A stretch of 64,000 bases of DNA from contig NZ_CP126106.1 in the NCBI RefSeq assembly GCF_030123325.1, positions 710,001 through 774,000 on the forward strand, read 5' to 3'. Within the stretch, counting starts at the first letter, position 1, and every line of letters starts with the position of its first letter. Shown here piece after piece: positions 25,045 to 33,272 of this stretch. The position numbers and the translations under genes were made by a program. This stretch comes from Peribacillus simplex. GTDB lineage: Bacteria > Bacillota > Bacilli > Bacillales > DSM-1321. The notes beneath the pieces are model-generated. The model saw only the letters and a program-made list of their open reading frames with translations. It made no database searches and was not told the origin of the DNA.

Positions 25045-25515
25045 TTAATCCCAAACGTTAATTCTAGGAACTCCAGCAGTTCTTAAGTAGTCCAATAATT
25101 GACCAGTATGTACAGACTCGTGATAAGCGATTCTTAACAACATGTCACCTAAATCCCTGATATATCCGATATTAGAGCGATCAATTTTAATATTGGATAA
25201 GTCGTCCTCGCTGAAGGATCTGATCGTTTCCAAAAAATCACGCCTGTAAGGTTCGGCAAAGTTCAATTCCGCTTCAACAGAGGTAAGTGGCTGTTTTTCA
25301 AATGGTGATTCATAAACTTGTAGGCTACCTTGATTTTTAATGGATAAATGATAGTAATGCTCACTATCAAGGACATGTCTAACCATTTCCAAACAGCTCA
25401 TCGCCTTGTCGTCCGGTTTCCAATGGAGTGTGCTTTTAGGTATTGATGTCCAAAGCTTAATGTTTCTTCTTCTAACCTCTTCCAGATTTAAGATGATTAG
25501 TTCTATCGATTTCAT
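25045..25515 (-). CDS. DinB-superfamily protein
   Basis: The 156-residue four-helix-bundle protein has the DinB/YfiT metal-ligand histidines: one in the second helix (MVRHVLDSEHYY) and two in the last (AYHESVHTGQLLDYLR). Family members are putative metal-dependent transferases (bacillithiol or mycothiol S-transferases) or stress-induced proteins. AGGGGAG is upstream of ATG 25515. It is monocistronic. Confidence 0.82.
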   Translation of the reverse strand: MKSIELIILNLEEVRRRNIKLWTSIPKSTLHWKPDDKAMSCLEMVRHVLDSEHYYHLSIKNQGSLQVYESPFEKQPLTSVEAELNFAEPYRRDFLETIRSFSEDDLSNIKIDRSNIGYIRDLGDMLLRIAYHESVHTGQLLDYLRTAGVPRINVWD

Positions 25516-26015
25516 AATTATCTCCCCTTTTTAGCAGGTATATTTTAACTATACACGAATGGACGCTGAGGATATGGGGTTATTTTGAAAATATAGAAAA
25601 TTTAATAATCTGTTCAGCTTTTTGTATTCCTTCTATTATGTAAAGTATCGCCTCTGTTTAAATCAGGACCTGTTTATTTTTCTGGTTGCTTTTTATATGG
25701 GAGTCCTAATATAGAAGCAGCCTGGAGAGGAATTAAATTAAAAATCAGGGTTTTAAGAGACTACAGGGAAATGCCTATGAATCCGTGTGAATTTACAGGC
25801 GATTTCATTCCCTAGTTGTTCCATTGCGTGGGGATACATGATTCATATATCCGTATAACCCCAGTATCCCTTATCGGGATTAGTATGAGACAGAGAAGTC
25901 CAGCTAATGAAGGGGAAAACAGATGAATGATTCGTATTAGTTGTGCACTGTATTACAAGATAAAGAAGGGATTTTAATCAATCTTTCTTTGCTAATAGGT
26001 GGCAGGAGGACCTTT
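25516..26015. other. 500-bp stretch without a convincing gene
   Basis: An open frame of about 70 codons on the plus strand ends at the TAG near 25815, but it has no start codon with a ribosome binding site and no recognised similarity. A short inverted repeat around 25850-25885 (ATACGG-like) is weak. I see nothing else. Confidence 0.35.
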
Positions 26016-26429
26016 TTAAATTAAGGATTGAATTAGAATGTCATCATGATAAATTAAAACCGGTTTAAATCCAAGGGCTTTAAACTTTTGTAATGCTTCT
26101 GGGTTGTTTTTGTTCACAAAACCAGACACTACAAGGATCCCTTTTTTTCTCACATAAGTTACTAATTCGGGTAAAAGGGATTGCAAAATTCCTTTTCCTC
26201 TATATTTCTTGTCAAGTACTACATAATTAATATGAGCCACTTTATATAAGTAAAGGTTATAACAAAGAAACCCCACTACTTTACCCTTATCATTACAAAC
26301 TACGAGTACCTTATGTGACTTTTGCAATATTTCATTCACTTTATTAGGCGAAACCCGAAAATTACTTACCGTAATATCCGTTAATTTCTTGATATCCTTT
26401 TTAGGTTTCCATTCTCGAAAATACATCAT
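26016..26429 (-). CDS. GNAT-family N-acetyltransferase
   Basis: A 137-residue acetyltransferase of the Gcn5 fold: VVGFLCYNLYL (beta 4), VAHINYVVLDKKYRGKGILQSLL containing the R/Q-x-x-G-x-G acetyl-CoA loop, and NKNNPEALQKFKALGFKPV near the end. ATG 26429 or 26426 follows AAAAGGAG. The acceptor substrate is unknown. Confidence 0.85.
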   Translation of the reverse strand: MMYFREWKPKKDIKKLTDITVSNFRVSPNKVNEILQKSHKVLVVCNDKGKVVGFLCYNLYLYKVAHINYVVLDKKYRGKGILQSLLPELVTYVRKKGILVVSGFVNKNNPEALQKFKALGFKPVLIYHDDILIQSLI

Positions 26430-26533
26430 GATTTCTCCTTTTGCTCTATTAGATATAACCGTTATTCACCAGAAATACATAGCTTGTACATGTGGAAAAA
26501 TAACAAAAACTCTGAAATCAGTCATAATGTTTT

Positions 26534-26582
26534 ATTAAGATGAAATTCCTTTAGAATAATTCCAAAGGAATTCCATCTTAAT
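26534..26582. terminator. Long hairpin between GNAT gene and small basic protein gene
   Basis: Arms of 19 bases with one mismatch (ATTAAGATG-A-AATTCCTTT and complement) and an 11-base loop. T-runs are weak, but the position just after the minus-strand small gene fits termination. Confidence 0.6.
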
Positions 26583-26599
26583 CTCAAAAAAGCAATCTC

Positions 26600-26788
26600 T
26601 TAATCCCTTTTAAATTTCTTGATAGAAGTGGGTTGCTTGATTGAAGTAGGTTCCTTGATGGATGTACCTCTATTATTGTTTAATAAATTATTTAAGATTC
26701 TCCTCAAGGCTGACCTACGGCTGTTATTTTCACTTCCAGAATTGCCATTACTGGAACCGCCAGTTCTTCTTAGCTTTTTGTTTGACAC
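26600..26788 (-). CDS. Small basic protein with TSIK(E/Q/K) repeats
   Basis: The 62-residue, Ser/Asn/Arg/Lys-rich protein has a LRRILNNLLNNN helix and a tail with three tandem TSIKxP-like hexapeptides. I place the start at GTG 26788, nine bases after AAAGGGG; the in-frame ATG at 26797 touches the binding site directly. No family was recognised. High charge and low complexity suggest a small structural or nucleic-acid-binding protein, but function is unknown and it could be spurious. Confidence 0.45.
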   Translation of the reverse strand: MSNKKLRRTGGSSNGNSGSENNSRRSALRRILNNLLNNNRGTSIKEPTSIKQPTSIKKFKRD

Positions 26789-27005
26789 TGAAATCATCCC
26801 CTTTGTTATATAAATTTCCACATTACTAATTTATGTGTAATATTCCTTTTTGCTTGGACAAGTTCACCAATTGTTGCACGCGTATGTTATCTATTCGTAA
26901 TACCAATTAATGTAATAGGATGGTATAATTGTGAAGTAATTCACAAAAAAGTGGGTGTGGTTATGATTCGACCTATTCACTCTTAAAAGAAAGCGGGTTG
27001 GTTAT

Positions 27006-27896
27006 ATGCTGAAGAAAGTGGTTTTAGCTGGCGGGACTGGTTTTGTCGGTCAATACTTTGAAAAGCATTTCAGGAATTTGGGATATGAGGTAAGGATCAT
27101 CTCCAGGCAAACCCCGCATACTGGCTGGGAAGATAAAGAAGGAATAAGGGAAACGATCGATCATTCGGATATGTTAATCAACCTAGCAGGAAAAACGGTC
27201 AATTGCCGCTACAATGCCAAGAATAAGAAAGAAATATTGGATTCACGAACTGATACGACTGAAGTGCTAGGTAAGGCGATTGAACAATGTGAAAATCCTC
27301 CTTCAATATGGATAAACTCAAGTACGGCAACGATATACAGGCATGCTGAAGTTAAACCAATGACGGAGGAAGATGGTGTAATCGGTTCAGGCTTTTCCGT
27401 AGATGTTGCGAAAGCGTGGGAGCGCTCATTTTTCGATTTCCGATTACCCAAGACGAGACAAATTGCTTTACGGATCGCCATTGTATTGGGCGATGGGGGA
27501 GTGATGACCCCATATAGGAATTTGGTTAAATTCGGATTGGGAGGCCATCAAGGATCAGGAAATCAGAAATTCAGTTGGATACATATAGAAGATTTATTTA
27601 ACATTGTCCTTTTTCTGAGAAAGAATCAGGAGTTGAGCGGGGTGTTCAATTGTTCATCGCCTCATCCAGTTACAAATCGTGAACTGATGGCTCATTTGAG
27701 AAAGCTCATGAATATTAGGATAGGACTTCCCTGTCCAACACCCATGCTTGAAATGGGAGCTTTCTTTATGGGGACCGAAACGGAATTGATATTAAAAAGC
27801 CGGTGGGTCATTCCAGAGAGGTTGGAAAAGGCGGGGTATGCATTTAAATTCCATCATCTTGATGAGGCTCTGGAACAGATACTGATGAATTCTTAA
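27006..27896 (+). CDS. TIGR01777-family NAD(P)-dependent epimerase/dehydratase
   Basis: A 296-residue extended SDR with dinucleotide motif GGTGFVGQYF, then DMLINLAGKTVNCRYNAKNKKEI and SSTATIYRHAE (catalytic region with Tyr), and SWIHIEDLFNIV. It is a paralogue of the YfhF-type protein at 55743-56663. Substrates of this family are not established. The ATG is preceded by GCGGGTTGG. The aminotransferase gene follows by 60 bases and may be cotranscribed. Confidence 0.85.
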   Translation: MLKKVVLAGGTGFVGQYFEKHFRNLGYEVRIISRQTPHTGWEDKEGIRETIDHSDMLINLAGKTVNCRYNAKNKKEILDSRTDTTEVLGKAIEQCENPPSIWINSSTATIYRHAEVKPMTEEDGVIGSGFSVDVAKAWERSFFDFRLPKTRQIALRIAIVLGDGGVMTPYRNLVKFGLGGHQGSGNQKFSWIHIEDLFNIVLFLRKNQELSGVFNCSSPHPVTNRELMAHLRKLMNIRIGLPCPTPMLEMGAFFMGTETELILKSRWVIPERLEKAGYAFKFHHLDEALEQILMNS

Positions 27897-27958
27897 AATA
27901 CTCGAGATTGATTGCTATAATGATAGATAGAAAATCATTAAGAGAGGGGAATCGTAAA

Positions 27959-29137
27959 ATGAATATGACTCCATCTGAAAAAGTCGGAAGATTCACAACA
28001 GGAATATTTTCAGAGTTGGCGACTCGCAAGCAGGATGCAATGGAACGAGGGGTGGATGTTATCGATTTGAGTGTAGGAAGTCCGGATTTACCACCGCCTG
28101 ATTTTGTAGTGGATACGCTTGTGAAATATGCGCAGGACCCCAATTCTTACGGGTATACGTTAAAAGGTACGCCTGAATTCAATGAGGCAGTCCGTTATTT
28201 TTATCGGATGCGTTATGGAGTGGAGCTGGATGCAGAAAGGGAAGTCCTCCAGCTGATGGGTTCGCAGGATGGCCTTGCACACTTGGCAACGGCGATGATA
28301 AACCCCGGAGATTATGTGCTGGTGCCGGATCCGGGATATCCAATTTATGAAGCAAGTGTAGAGCTTGCCGGCGGAATCATTCATCCGATGCCGCTTACTG
28401 CCGAAAATGGATTCCTGCCGCAGCTCAACGGTATTCCGGATGAAATAGTGAAAAAGACCAAAATGATGATTATCAGTTATCCGGGAAATCCTGTCACCGC
28501 CCTTGCTGATGAAACTTTCTTTTCGGAAGTCATATCGTTCGCGAAAAAGAACGAGATCATGGTGGTTCACGATTTTGCTTATTCAGAGTTGATTTTTGAT
28601 GATCATCCGCAAATTAGTTTTATGTCCATTCCTGGTGCCAAGGAAGTGGGGATTGAATTTAACTCACTTTCCAAAACTTTTAATATGGCCGGCTGCCGCA
28701 TTGGGTATGCGGTGGGCAATCGAGAGGCGCTGAACATCCTTGGAACGTTGAAATCACACATCGATTATGGGGTTTTTTATCCAATCCAAAAAGCTGCCGA
28801 GATGGCGCTAACTTCCAATCTTTCGCTGCTATCAGAACAGGTTAAGGAATACCAGGCCCGACGTGATGCCTTGATATCAGGTCTTGCGGAAGGTGGTTGG
28901 CATGTGCCGAAAACCTCAGCTACCATGTTTATTTGGGCCCAAATTCCTGCAGGCTGGAAATCACGGGATTTTTCCTATGCATTGATTGAAAAAGCAGGGG
29001 TAACGGTCGTACCAGGCGATGCTTTTGGGAAGCAGGGTGAAGGGTATGTCCGGATGGCCTTGGTCCAGCCGGCCGAGAGATTGAAAGAAGCTGCTGAACG
29101 AATCAAATTGTTTTTGGAGAAAAAAATTGGAGTGTAA
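27959..29137 (+). CDS. PLP-dependent aminotransferase, LL-diaminopimelate aminotransferase-like
   Basis: A fold-type-I class I/II aminotransferase of 392 residues, with DLSVGSPDLPPP at the N-terminus, the PGYPIYEAS loop, the NPGNP-like ISYPGNPVTALA motif, DFAYSEL, and the PLP-binding lysine in FNSLSKTFNMAGCRIGYAVG. The pattern matches the DapL/PatA-like group common in Bacillus; the exact amino acid is uncertain. ATG 27959 has AGAGGGG upstream; the longer frame from 27908 has none. It may be cotranscribed with the preceding SDR gene. Confidence 0.85.
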   Translation: MNMTPSEKVGRFTTGIFSELATRKQDAMERGVDVIDLSVGSPDLPPPDFVVDTLVKYAQDPNSYGYTLKGTPEFNEAVRYFYRMRYGVELDAEREVLQLMGSQDGLAHLATAMINPGDYVLVPDPGYPIYEASVELAGGIIHPMPLTAENGFLPQLNGIPDEIVKKTKMMIISYPGNPVTALADETFFSEVISFAKKNEIMVVHDFAYSELIFDDHPQISFMSIPGAKEVGIEFNSLSKTFNMAGCRIGYAVGNREALNILGTLKSHIDYGVFYPIQKAAEMALTSNLSLLSEQVKEYQARRDALISGLAEGGWHVPKTSATMFIWAQIPAGWKSRDFSYALIEKAGVTVVPGDAFGKQGEGYVRMALVQPAERLKEAAERIKLFLEKKIGV

Positions 29138-29175
29138 AAAATCTAGCATTTAGTATATTCAGGTTTTAAGAACGC

Positions 29176-29343
29176 TTGATTGCCGCCGCTATCCATTCCG
29201 GGGAAATTGATAGAAATGGTTTGCGGACGGTGACTATCATTTTACCTATAGAGGCAGTAGCTTATTTTTAAAAGGAAGGAATCAACTGGCACGGTGAGGA
29301 GTATATAGAGCTTGAGGAAGTTGTTACTTACTTGTTAAAGTGA
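29176..29343 (+). pseudogene. Possible gene remnant interrupted by an in-frame TAA
   Basis: One reading frame gives a protein-like stretch (IAAAIHSGEIDRNGLRTV, then ILPIEAVAYF), one stop at 29269, then KEGINWHGEEYIELEEV and a stop at 29341. The two halves are in the same frame and look like one short domain. There is no good start or ribosome binding site, and the family was not recognised. Chance cannot be excluded. Confidence 0.3.
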
Positions 29344-29388
29344 GGCGCTCTCTAGTGTTTTTAAAACACTACTATGAAGTTTAAGAGA

Positions 29389-29417
29389 AGGTCCATCCTC
29401 GGATGGGCTTTTTTATG
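29389..29417 (+). terminator. Rho-independent terminator
   Basis: A seven-to-nine-pair stem (GTCCATC/GATGGGC with flanking pairs, loop CTCG) is followed by TTTTTT. It lies downstream of the aminotransferase and remnant. Confidence 0.7.
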
Positions 29418-29549
29418 TTTATGGGAAACTAGCGTGATAGATTATGAATGGAATTTCCGAACGTAAGATGGACAAGCCGCATAATATATAGCAAGTCCGC
29501 AACTCTTTTAAATGAAGCGGGCTTAATATGATAGAGAGGGGGAAAAGCA

Positions 29550-29822
29550 ATGATCAACTGGAAAGTGCGTCTTAAGAATCCTACGTTTATATTCACGGTA
29601 CTCCTTCCTGGGCTTTTAATATTGGCGCAGATGGTTGCCGCGTTCATAAACAATTTCATTACACCCATAGGCTTTACCATCACTGATGATGCATTGAACG
29701 GGGCTTTAGGCATCATTAACTTCATAGCGCTTACATTCTTTGGGGTCGGCGGTGTGGTCGATCATACCACTAAAGGTCTAAGTGACAGTGAAAATGCCCG
29801 ACAATACGAGGAGCCTAAATAA
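29550..29822 (+). CDS. Holin, phi LC3 family (orphan)
   Basis: The 90-residue protein opens with INWKVRLKNPTF, two membrane helices follow (about 15-35 and 52-72), and it ends with the DHTTKGLSDSENARQY tail typical of phi LC3-type phage holins. AGAGGGGG is upstream of the ATG. No other phage gene is nearby, so this is a domesticated or left-over holin. The next gene encodes an NlpC/P60-fold wall protein without catalytic residues, an interesting partner. Confidence 0.85.
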   Translation: MINWKVRLKNPTFIFTVLLPGLLILAQMVAAFINNFITPIGFTITDDALNGALGIINFIALTFFGVGGVVDHTTKGLSDSENARQYEEPK

Positions 29823-30013
29823 TGGACACTATTCTTTCATCTATTGAAGAGTAGAGTATACCAGATAACACCGTACCAGCTACACAACGGCGTTATCTGG
29901 TTATTTGTTTTTTGGGCAGAGATGAAAATTACGGAAAATGATTTTGGTCTAAAAACTGAAATGAAACATACATTTAAAATTGTGGTTCATTTTCAGTTTG
30001 GGGAGGAAAAAGA

Positions 30014-30493
30014 ATGAGTTATAGTTTACCAGTTTCAAAATGGCTTGCGGCCATAGTTTTAATCGGGGCATTATTGATGGCATTCATTTTCAGTCCGGCT
30101 AATGCTTCAGCCTCTATCAATTATGGTGAGGAAGTTGCCGCTTTGGCAAAGAAGCAGGTTGGAAGCAAGTATAAATATGGGGGGACGACACCAAAAGGGT
30201 TTGATGCCAGCGGTCTTACCCAGTATGTATATAAAAATGCCGCGACGGAAATGAAGATTCCAAGAACGAGCGCGGAACAGTATAAAACCGGAAAGGCCGT
30301 GAACCAAAAAGATTTAAAAGCGGGCGATTTGGTCTTCTATGCGACAGGTAAGAAAGGGCAGGTCTCTTTTGTGGGAATCTATTATGGAAATGGTACATTT
30401 GTCGGGACCACCACCAAAGGGGTCAAGGTGGTCAAAATGAGTGATAAGTATTGGAAAGAAAAATATATTGGGGCAAAACGGGTCATTAAATAA
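30014..30493 (+). CDS. Secreted NlpC/P60-fold protein lacking the catalytic triad
   Basis: The 159-residue protein has a signal peptide (cut after about ANASA, residue 34) and one NlpC/P60 domain: YKYGGTTPKGFDASGLTQYVY, IPRTSAEQY, LKAGDLVFYA, VGIYYGNGTFVG. Active members have Cys in the DCSG motif, His in the SHVGIY motif and a second His or Asn in FIHA. Here these positions are Ala65, Phe119 and Gly131. The fold is well kept, so this should be a pseudoenzyme binding peptidoglycan or regulating an active hydrolase rather than a peptidase. GGGGAGG is upstream of the ATG. Confidence 0.88.
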   Translation: MSYSLPVSKWLAAIVLIGALLMAFIFSPANASASINYGEEVAALAKKQVGSKYKYGGTTPKGFDASGLTQYVYKNAATEMKIPRTSAEQYKTGKAVNQKDLKAGDLVFYATGKKGQVSFVGIYYGNGTFVGTTTKGVKVVKMSDKYWKEKYIGAKRVIK

Positions 30494-30520
30494 CAATCTG
30501 ATGTTCAAGATGAAAAAAGT

Positions 30521-30565
30521 CCAGCAAAAAAAGAGCATCGAAAAACCGATGCTCTTTTTGCTGGT
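30521..30565. terminator. Bidirectional terminator hairpin
   Basis: The stem CCAGCAAAAA...AAGAGCATCG pairs with CGATGCTCTTTTTGCTGG. It lies between the convergent NlpC/P60-fold and GDYXXLXY genes. Confidence 0.85.
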
Positions 30566-30580
30566 CATATCCGGGGGTTT

Positions 30581-31117
30581 TCATTCAATGATGATATCGG
30601 TTAAAACAACATTGCCATTGCGAACTTTTACGACGGCCACTGAAGGATTGGCCAATGCATCTTTCTCCATTTCCTTTGCCTTTTCTTCAGATGCGAAATA
30701 ATTGTCCAGACCGTATCTGATCTGAATGGTTGCCGCATTTTGCAGTTCATATGGGATTTCCAATTCGCCTTTTAGGTAAACGCCTTTGGTGGGTTTTTCT
30801 TTCGTTACGTAATCAACCACGTAAAGTCCATCAGTGTTTTGTTTTAAACGTACATATACCTTTTTATAATCGCCCATATTTCTTTCATTGAACCCGGTTT
30901 TAATCGAGTCATCGACTTGTGATGGCTTAACGGATTCAATTTCGTATTTCAAAGCTATATAGCTGCCCCTAAACAAGTCAGTCGGATCGACCGGTGCTGT
31001 TTTGATCTTGATTACGTCTCCTGTCATTGTTGTCCAGACCGGAGGAAACGCCAAGACTAACAGAATCAAGACTGGAATGGAAAATACGATGAGTGGCCGG
31101 AATGATGGATTACTCAT
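30581..31117 (-). CDS. GDYXXLXY-domain membrane-anchored protein
   Basis: The 178-residue protein has an N-terminal membrane helix (residues 8-28) and an extracytoplasmic domain starting PVDPTDLFRGSYIALKYEI, the family motif with Ser in place of Asp at the second position. ATG 31117 has GGAGGGG upstream; the longer frame lies inside the neighbour. Proteins with this domain are regularly encoded beside DUF2157 membrane proteins, as here (8-bp overlap). Function unknown. Confidence 0.82.
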   Translation of the reverse strand: MSNPSFRPLIVFSIPVLILLVLAFPPVWTTMTGDVIKIKTAPVDPTDLFRGSYIALKYEIESVKPSQVDDSIKTGFNERNMGDYKKVYVRLKQNTDGLYVVDYVTKEKPTKGVYLKGELEIPYELQNAATIQIRYGLDNYFASEEKAKEMEKDALANPSVAVVKVRNGNVVLTDIIIE

Positions 31118-32168
31118 TGAGTTCCCCTCCTTTTTTTCGTTGATTTTCAAAGAAGAAGCCAAAACCGATAAGCATGATTCCACCAATGATGAATGTAAGC
31201 GATTTTGGCAGGAAGTCAAAGGAGTAGATGTAATATCTGAAAATCAGTGCACATATTATCACGATGCTGGTCAAACTGCCTTTTAGAATGAGATAAAGCA
31301 GAAAAACGAAGTAAGCTAAAGGAAACCAGATAGAAAACTCAAAGGTAAGGAAGAGTGCGGTAATCCCGTGTAAGATATGCCCTTGTATGTGTGTGATGTT
31401 TTGTAATTTGGCTCTTACCGGAATATAGGCAAGCACGATTCCCAATACAAACAGAATGGATAGGACAATCGTATTCGAATTTTCAAAACCCAGCTTCGGC
31501 ACGAATTCCATAAGAAATAAGGCAATTGTATTGATGGCTAAAGCGTTAATGAAAAAGGTCAGATATTTAGGGTAATCGAATTTCTTTAACAGGATGTATA
31601 AAGCCGGTAGAAATATAAGAATGGCAAGCGGATAAGACGTTTCATCAACGAATATACTTCCGTTAATATAAATGAAAAGCAGGAAAGATGTAAAAAGGAG
31701 AACAAAGACATCCTTCAAATAGTATCCAATGAATACCGTACCGATCGCCCATAATAAAAAGGAACTGTTGAAATTGATGCTGATGTTAAACATCTGCTCG
31801 ACTAGAAAAATCCCTGCACCAAAGATCAGGATACCTGCATAATGCAGACTTCGTGACGTTTTGGGCAAGCGTGCCTGCACCTTAACGCCAGCAAAGTTCA
31901 CTCCGATGAGGCATGCAATGATAAGCAGGAATTTAACCGCTTTACTTAAATAGATCCAGTTGCTGGCTACGAAGGTCAATACGCCTAAACCTAAAAGAAG
32001 TGCCCCAATGGATAATAGAATAGTGATGAAGTTCAAATTGCCTTTTACATTATAGGAACCTAACATCCTCACTTTCTCTTGCTGGGAGATGACTCCTTCC
32101 TTTTCAAGGTAATTAAATTCATGTTCAAGAAAATCGAATTGCTTTTTTGTTATTTCTTTGTTGGCCAA
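31110..32168 (-). CDS. DUF2157 polytopic membrane protein
   Basis: The 352-residue protein has a soluble N-terminal DUF2157 helix pair (FDFLEHEFNYLEKEGVISQQEK) and about eleven membrane helices from residue 50 onward. I choose TTG 32168 because AAGGAGG lies seven bases upstream; an ATG at 32186 overlaps that binding site. It forms a two-gene operon with the GDYXXLXY protein. The large membrane protein at 37311-41981 has a similar helical N-terminus and overall character. Confidence 0.82.
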   Translation of the reverse strand: MANKEITKKQFDFLEHEFNYLEKEGVISQQEKVRMLGSYNVKGNLNFITILLSIGALLLGLGVLTFVASNWIYLSKAVKFLLIIACLIGVNFAGVKVQARLPKTSRSLHYAGILIFGAGIFLVEQMFNISINFNSSFLLWAIGTVFIGYYLKDVFVLLFTSFLLFIYINGSIFVDETSYPLAILIFLPALYILLKKFDYPKYLTFFINALAINTIALFLMEFVPKLGFENSNTIVLSILFVLGIVLAYIPVRAKLQNITHIQGHILHGITALFLTFEFSIWFPLAYFVFLLYLILKGSLTSIVIICALIFRYYIYSFDFLPKSLTFIIGGIMLIGFGFFFENQRKKGGELNE

Positions 32169-32342
32169 AGTAACTCCTCCTTCCACATTTTACTATTATA
32201 CATCGTATTCTCTTGCAGCTTTGAATATAATGCTAATTTTCTTCTACCCTTATTGGGATGCATGTAAGACCAAATAAAAGTTATAGTACCTTGCAATGAA
32301 CAGTACCATGTGGTAAATTATTTACATAAGATGTATTGTTCG

Positions 32343-32374
32343 TTGTTCAGTACTGTTTATTGAACTATACTGAA
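32343..32374 (+). promoter_or_regulatory. Promoter and putative PadR operator
   Basis: TTGTTC (32343-32348), 17 bases, TATACT (32366-32371) form a sigma-A-like promoter. It is overlaid by an inverted repeat TTCAGTA (32346-32352)/TACTGAA (32368-32374) and a CAGTACTG palindrome (32348-32355). A further CAGTAC occurs at 32301. PadR proteins often repress their own operons at such sites. Confidence 0.45.
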
Positions 32375-32400
32375 AAACTTTTGGAAGGAGTGATGGTGCT

Positions 32401-32721
32401 ATGAATGTACAATTTAAGAAAGGTGTCCTGGAACTGTGTGTCCTGGTCTTACTGGATAAGCAGGATCGCTATGGATATGAACTTGTACAGAAGATATCGG
32501 ATCAAATTGAAATATCGGAAGGATCGGTATATCCACTTTTACGTCGCTTGACGAAGGAGGAGTATTTTACGACATATTTACAAGAATCAACAGAAGGGCC
32601 TCCTCGCAAGTATTATAAATTAACCGAAAAAGGCCGGAGATACCTTCAAGAGCTGCTGACGGAATGGCATGAATTTTCCAATGGGGTCAATCAATTAATC
32701 AAGGAAGGTGTGAACCAATGA
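32401..32721 (+). CDS. PadR-family transcriptional regulator
   Basis: This 106-residue winged-helix protein of the short PadR type has the typical KKGVLELCVLVLLDKQDRYGYELVQKI start and SEGSVYPLLRRLTKEEYFTTY recognition region. It overlaps the DUF1700 gene by four bases. In Bacilli this PadR/DUF1700/DUF4097 set responds to cell-envelope stress in some systems; the signal here is unknown. Confidence 0.92.
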   Translation: MNVQFKKGVLELCVLVLLDKQDRYGYELVQKISDQIEISEGSVYPLLRRLTKEEYFTTYLQESTEGPPRKYYKLTEKGRRYLQELLTEWHEFSNGVNQLIKEGVNQ

Positions 32722-33272
32722 ATAAAGAACAATTTTTAAAACAATTGAATGCTTCATTAACCAGACTTTCCTTAGAGGAACGGGAAGATATCCTTCAAGA
32801 TTACGAAGAGTATTTCGTAATTGGAATGGAAGAAGGAAAGTCAGAGCAGGAAATCTCAAAATCCCTTGGGAATCCTAAACAGATTTCCAAGGACCTGATG
32901 GCATCCTATCATCTTGGCCAGGTCGAACAAACGACTTCTGCAGGTAATGTTATGCGGGCGGTTTGGGCAGTCATTGGTTTGGGATTCTTTAATTTAGTGA
33001 TCGTTTTGGGACCATTTATAGCATTGATCGGAGTTGTCATTGCAGGATGGGCTTCGGCGATCGCGTTCATTCTTGCTCCGTTTGGCGTCCTTTTTAACCT
33101 TGCGATAGGCAATTTTCAATTATTCGATCTTTTCTTCGCATTGGGACTATGCGGGATTGGCATTTTCATTGCCATGGGAATGTTTGTCGCTACGAATGCC
33201 TTAACTAAAGGATTCGTTCGCTATTTAAAATTTAACGCTTCCCTTGTGAAAGGCGGTTTGAAAAATGATTAA
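32718..33272 (+). CDS. DUF1700 (HAAS-domain) membrane protein
   Basis: Residues 1-75 are a helical DUF1700/HAAS domain (FLKQLNASLTRLSLEEREDILQDYEEYF, then EGKSEQEISKSLGNPKQISKDL), followed by three to four membrane helices (about 82-105, 110-130, 135-165). HAAS domains are usually controlled by or signal to a cognate PadR regulator. It is translationally coupled on both sides. Confidence 0.9.
   Translation: MNKEQFLKQLNASLTRLSLEEREDILQDYEEYFVIGMEEGKSEQEISKSLGNPKQISKDLMASYHLGQVEQTTSAGNVMRAVWAVIGLGFFNLVIVLGPFIALIGVVIAGWASAIAFILAPFGVLFNLAIGNFQLFDLFFALGLCGIGIFIAMGMFVATNALTKGFVRYLKFNASLVKGGLKND

Noticed and set aside
25590..25815. Roughly 70-codon open plus-strand frame in the 500-bp gap
   Set aside because: It has no usable start codon with a ribosome binding site and no family resemblance. 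A frame of this length in AT-rich DNA is possible by chance.
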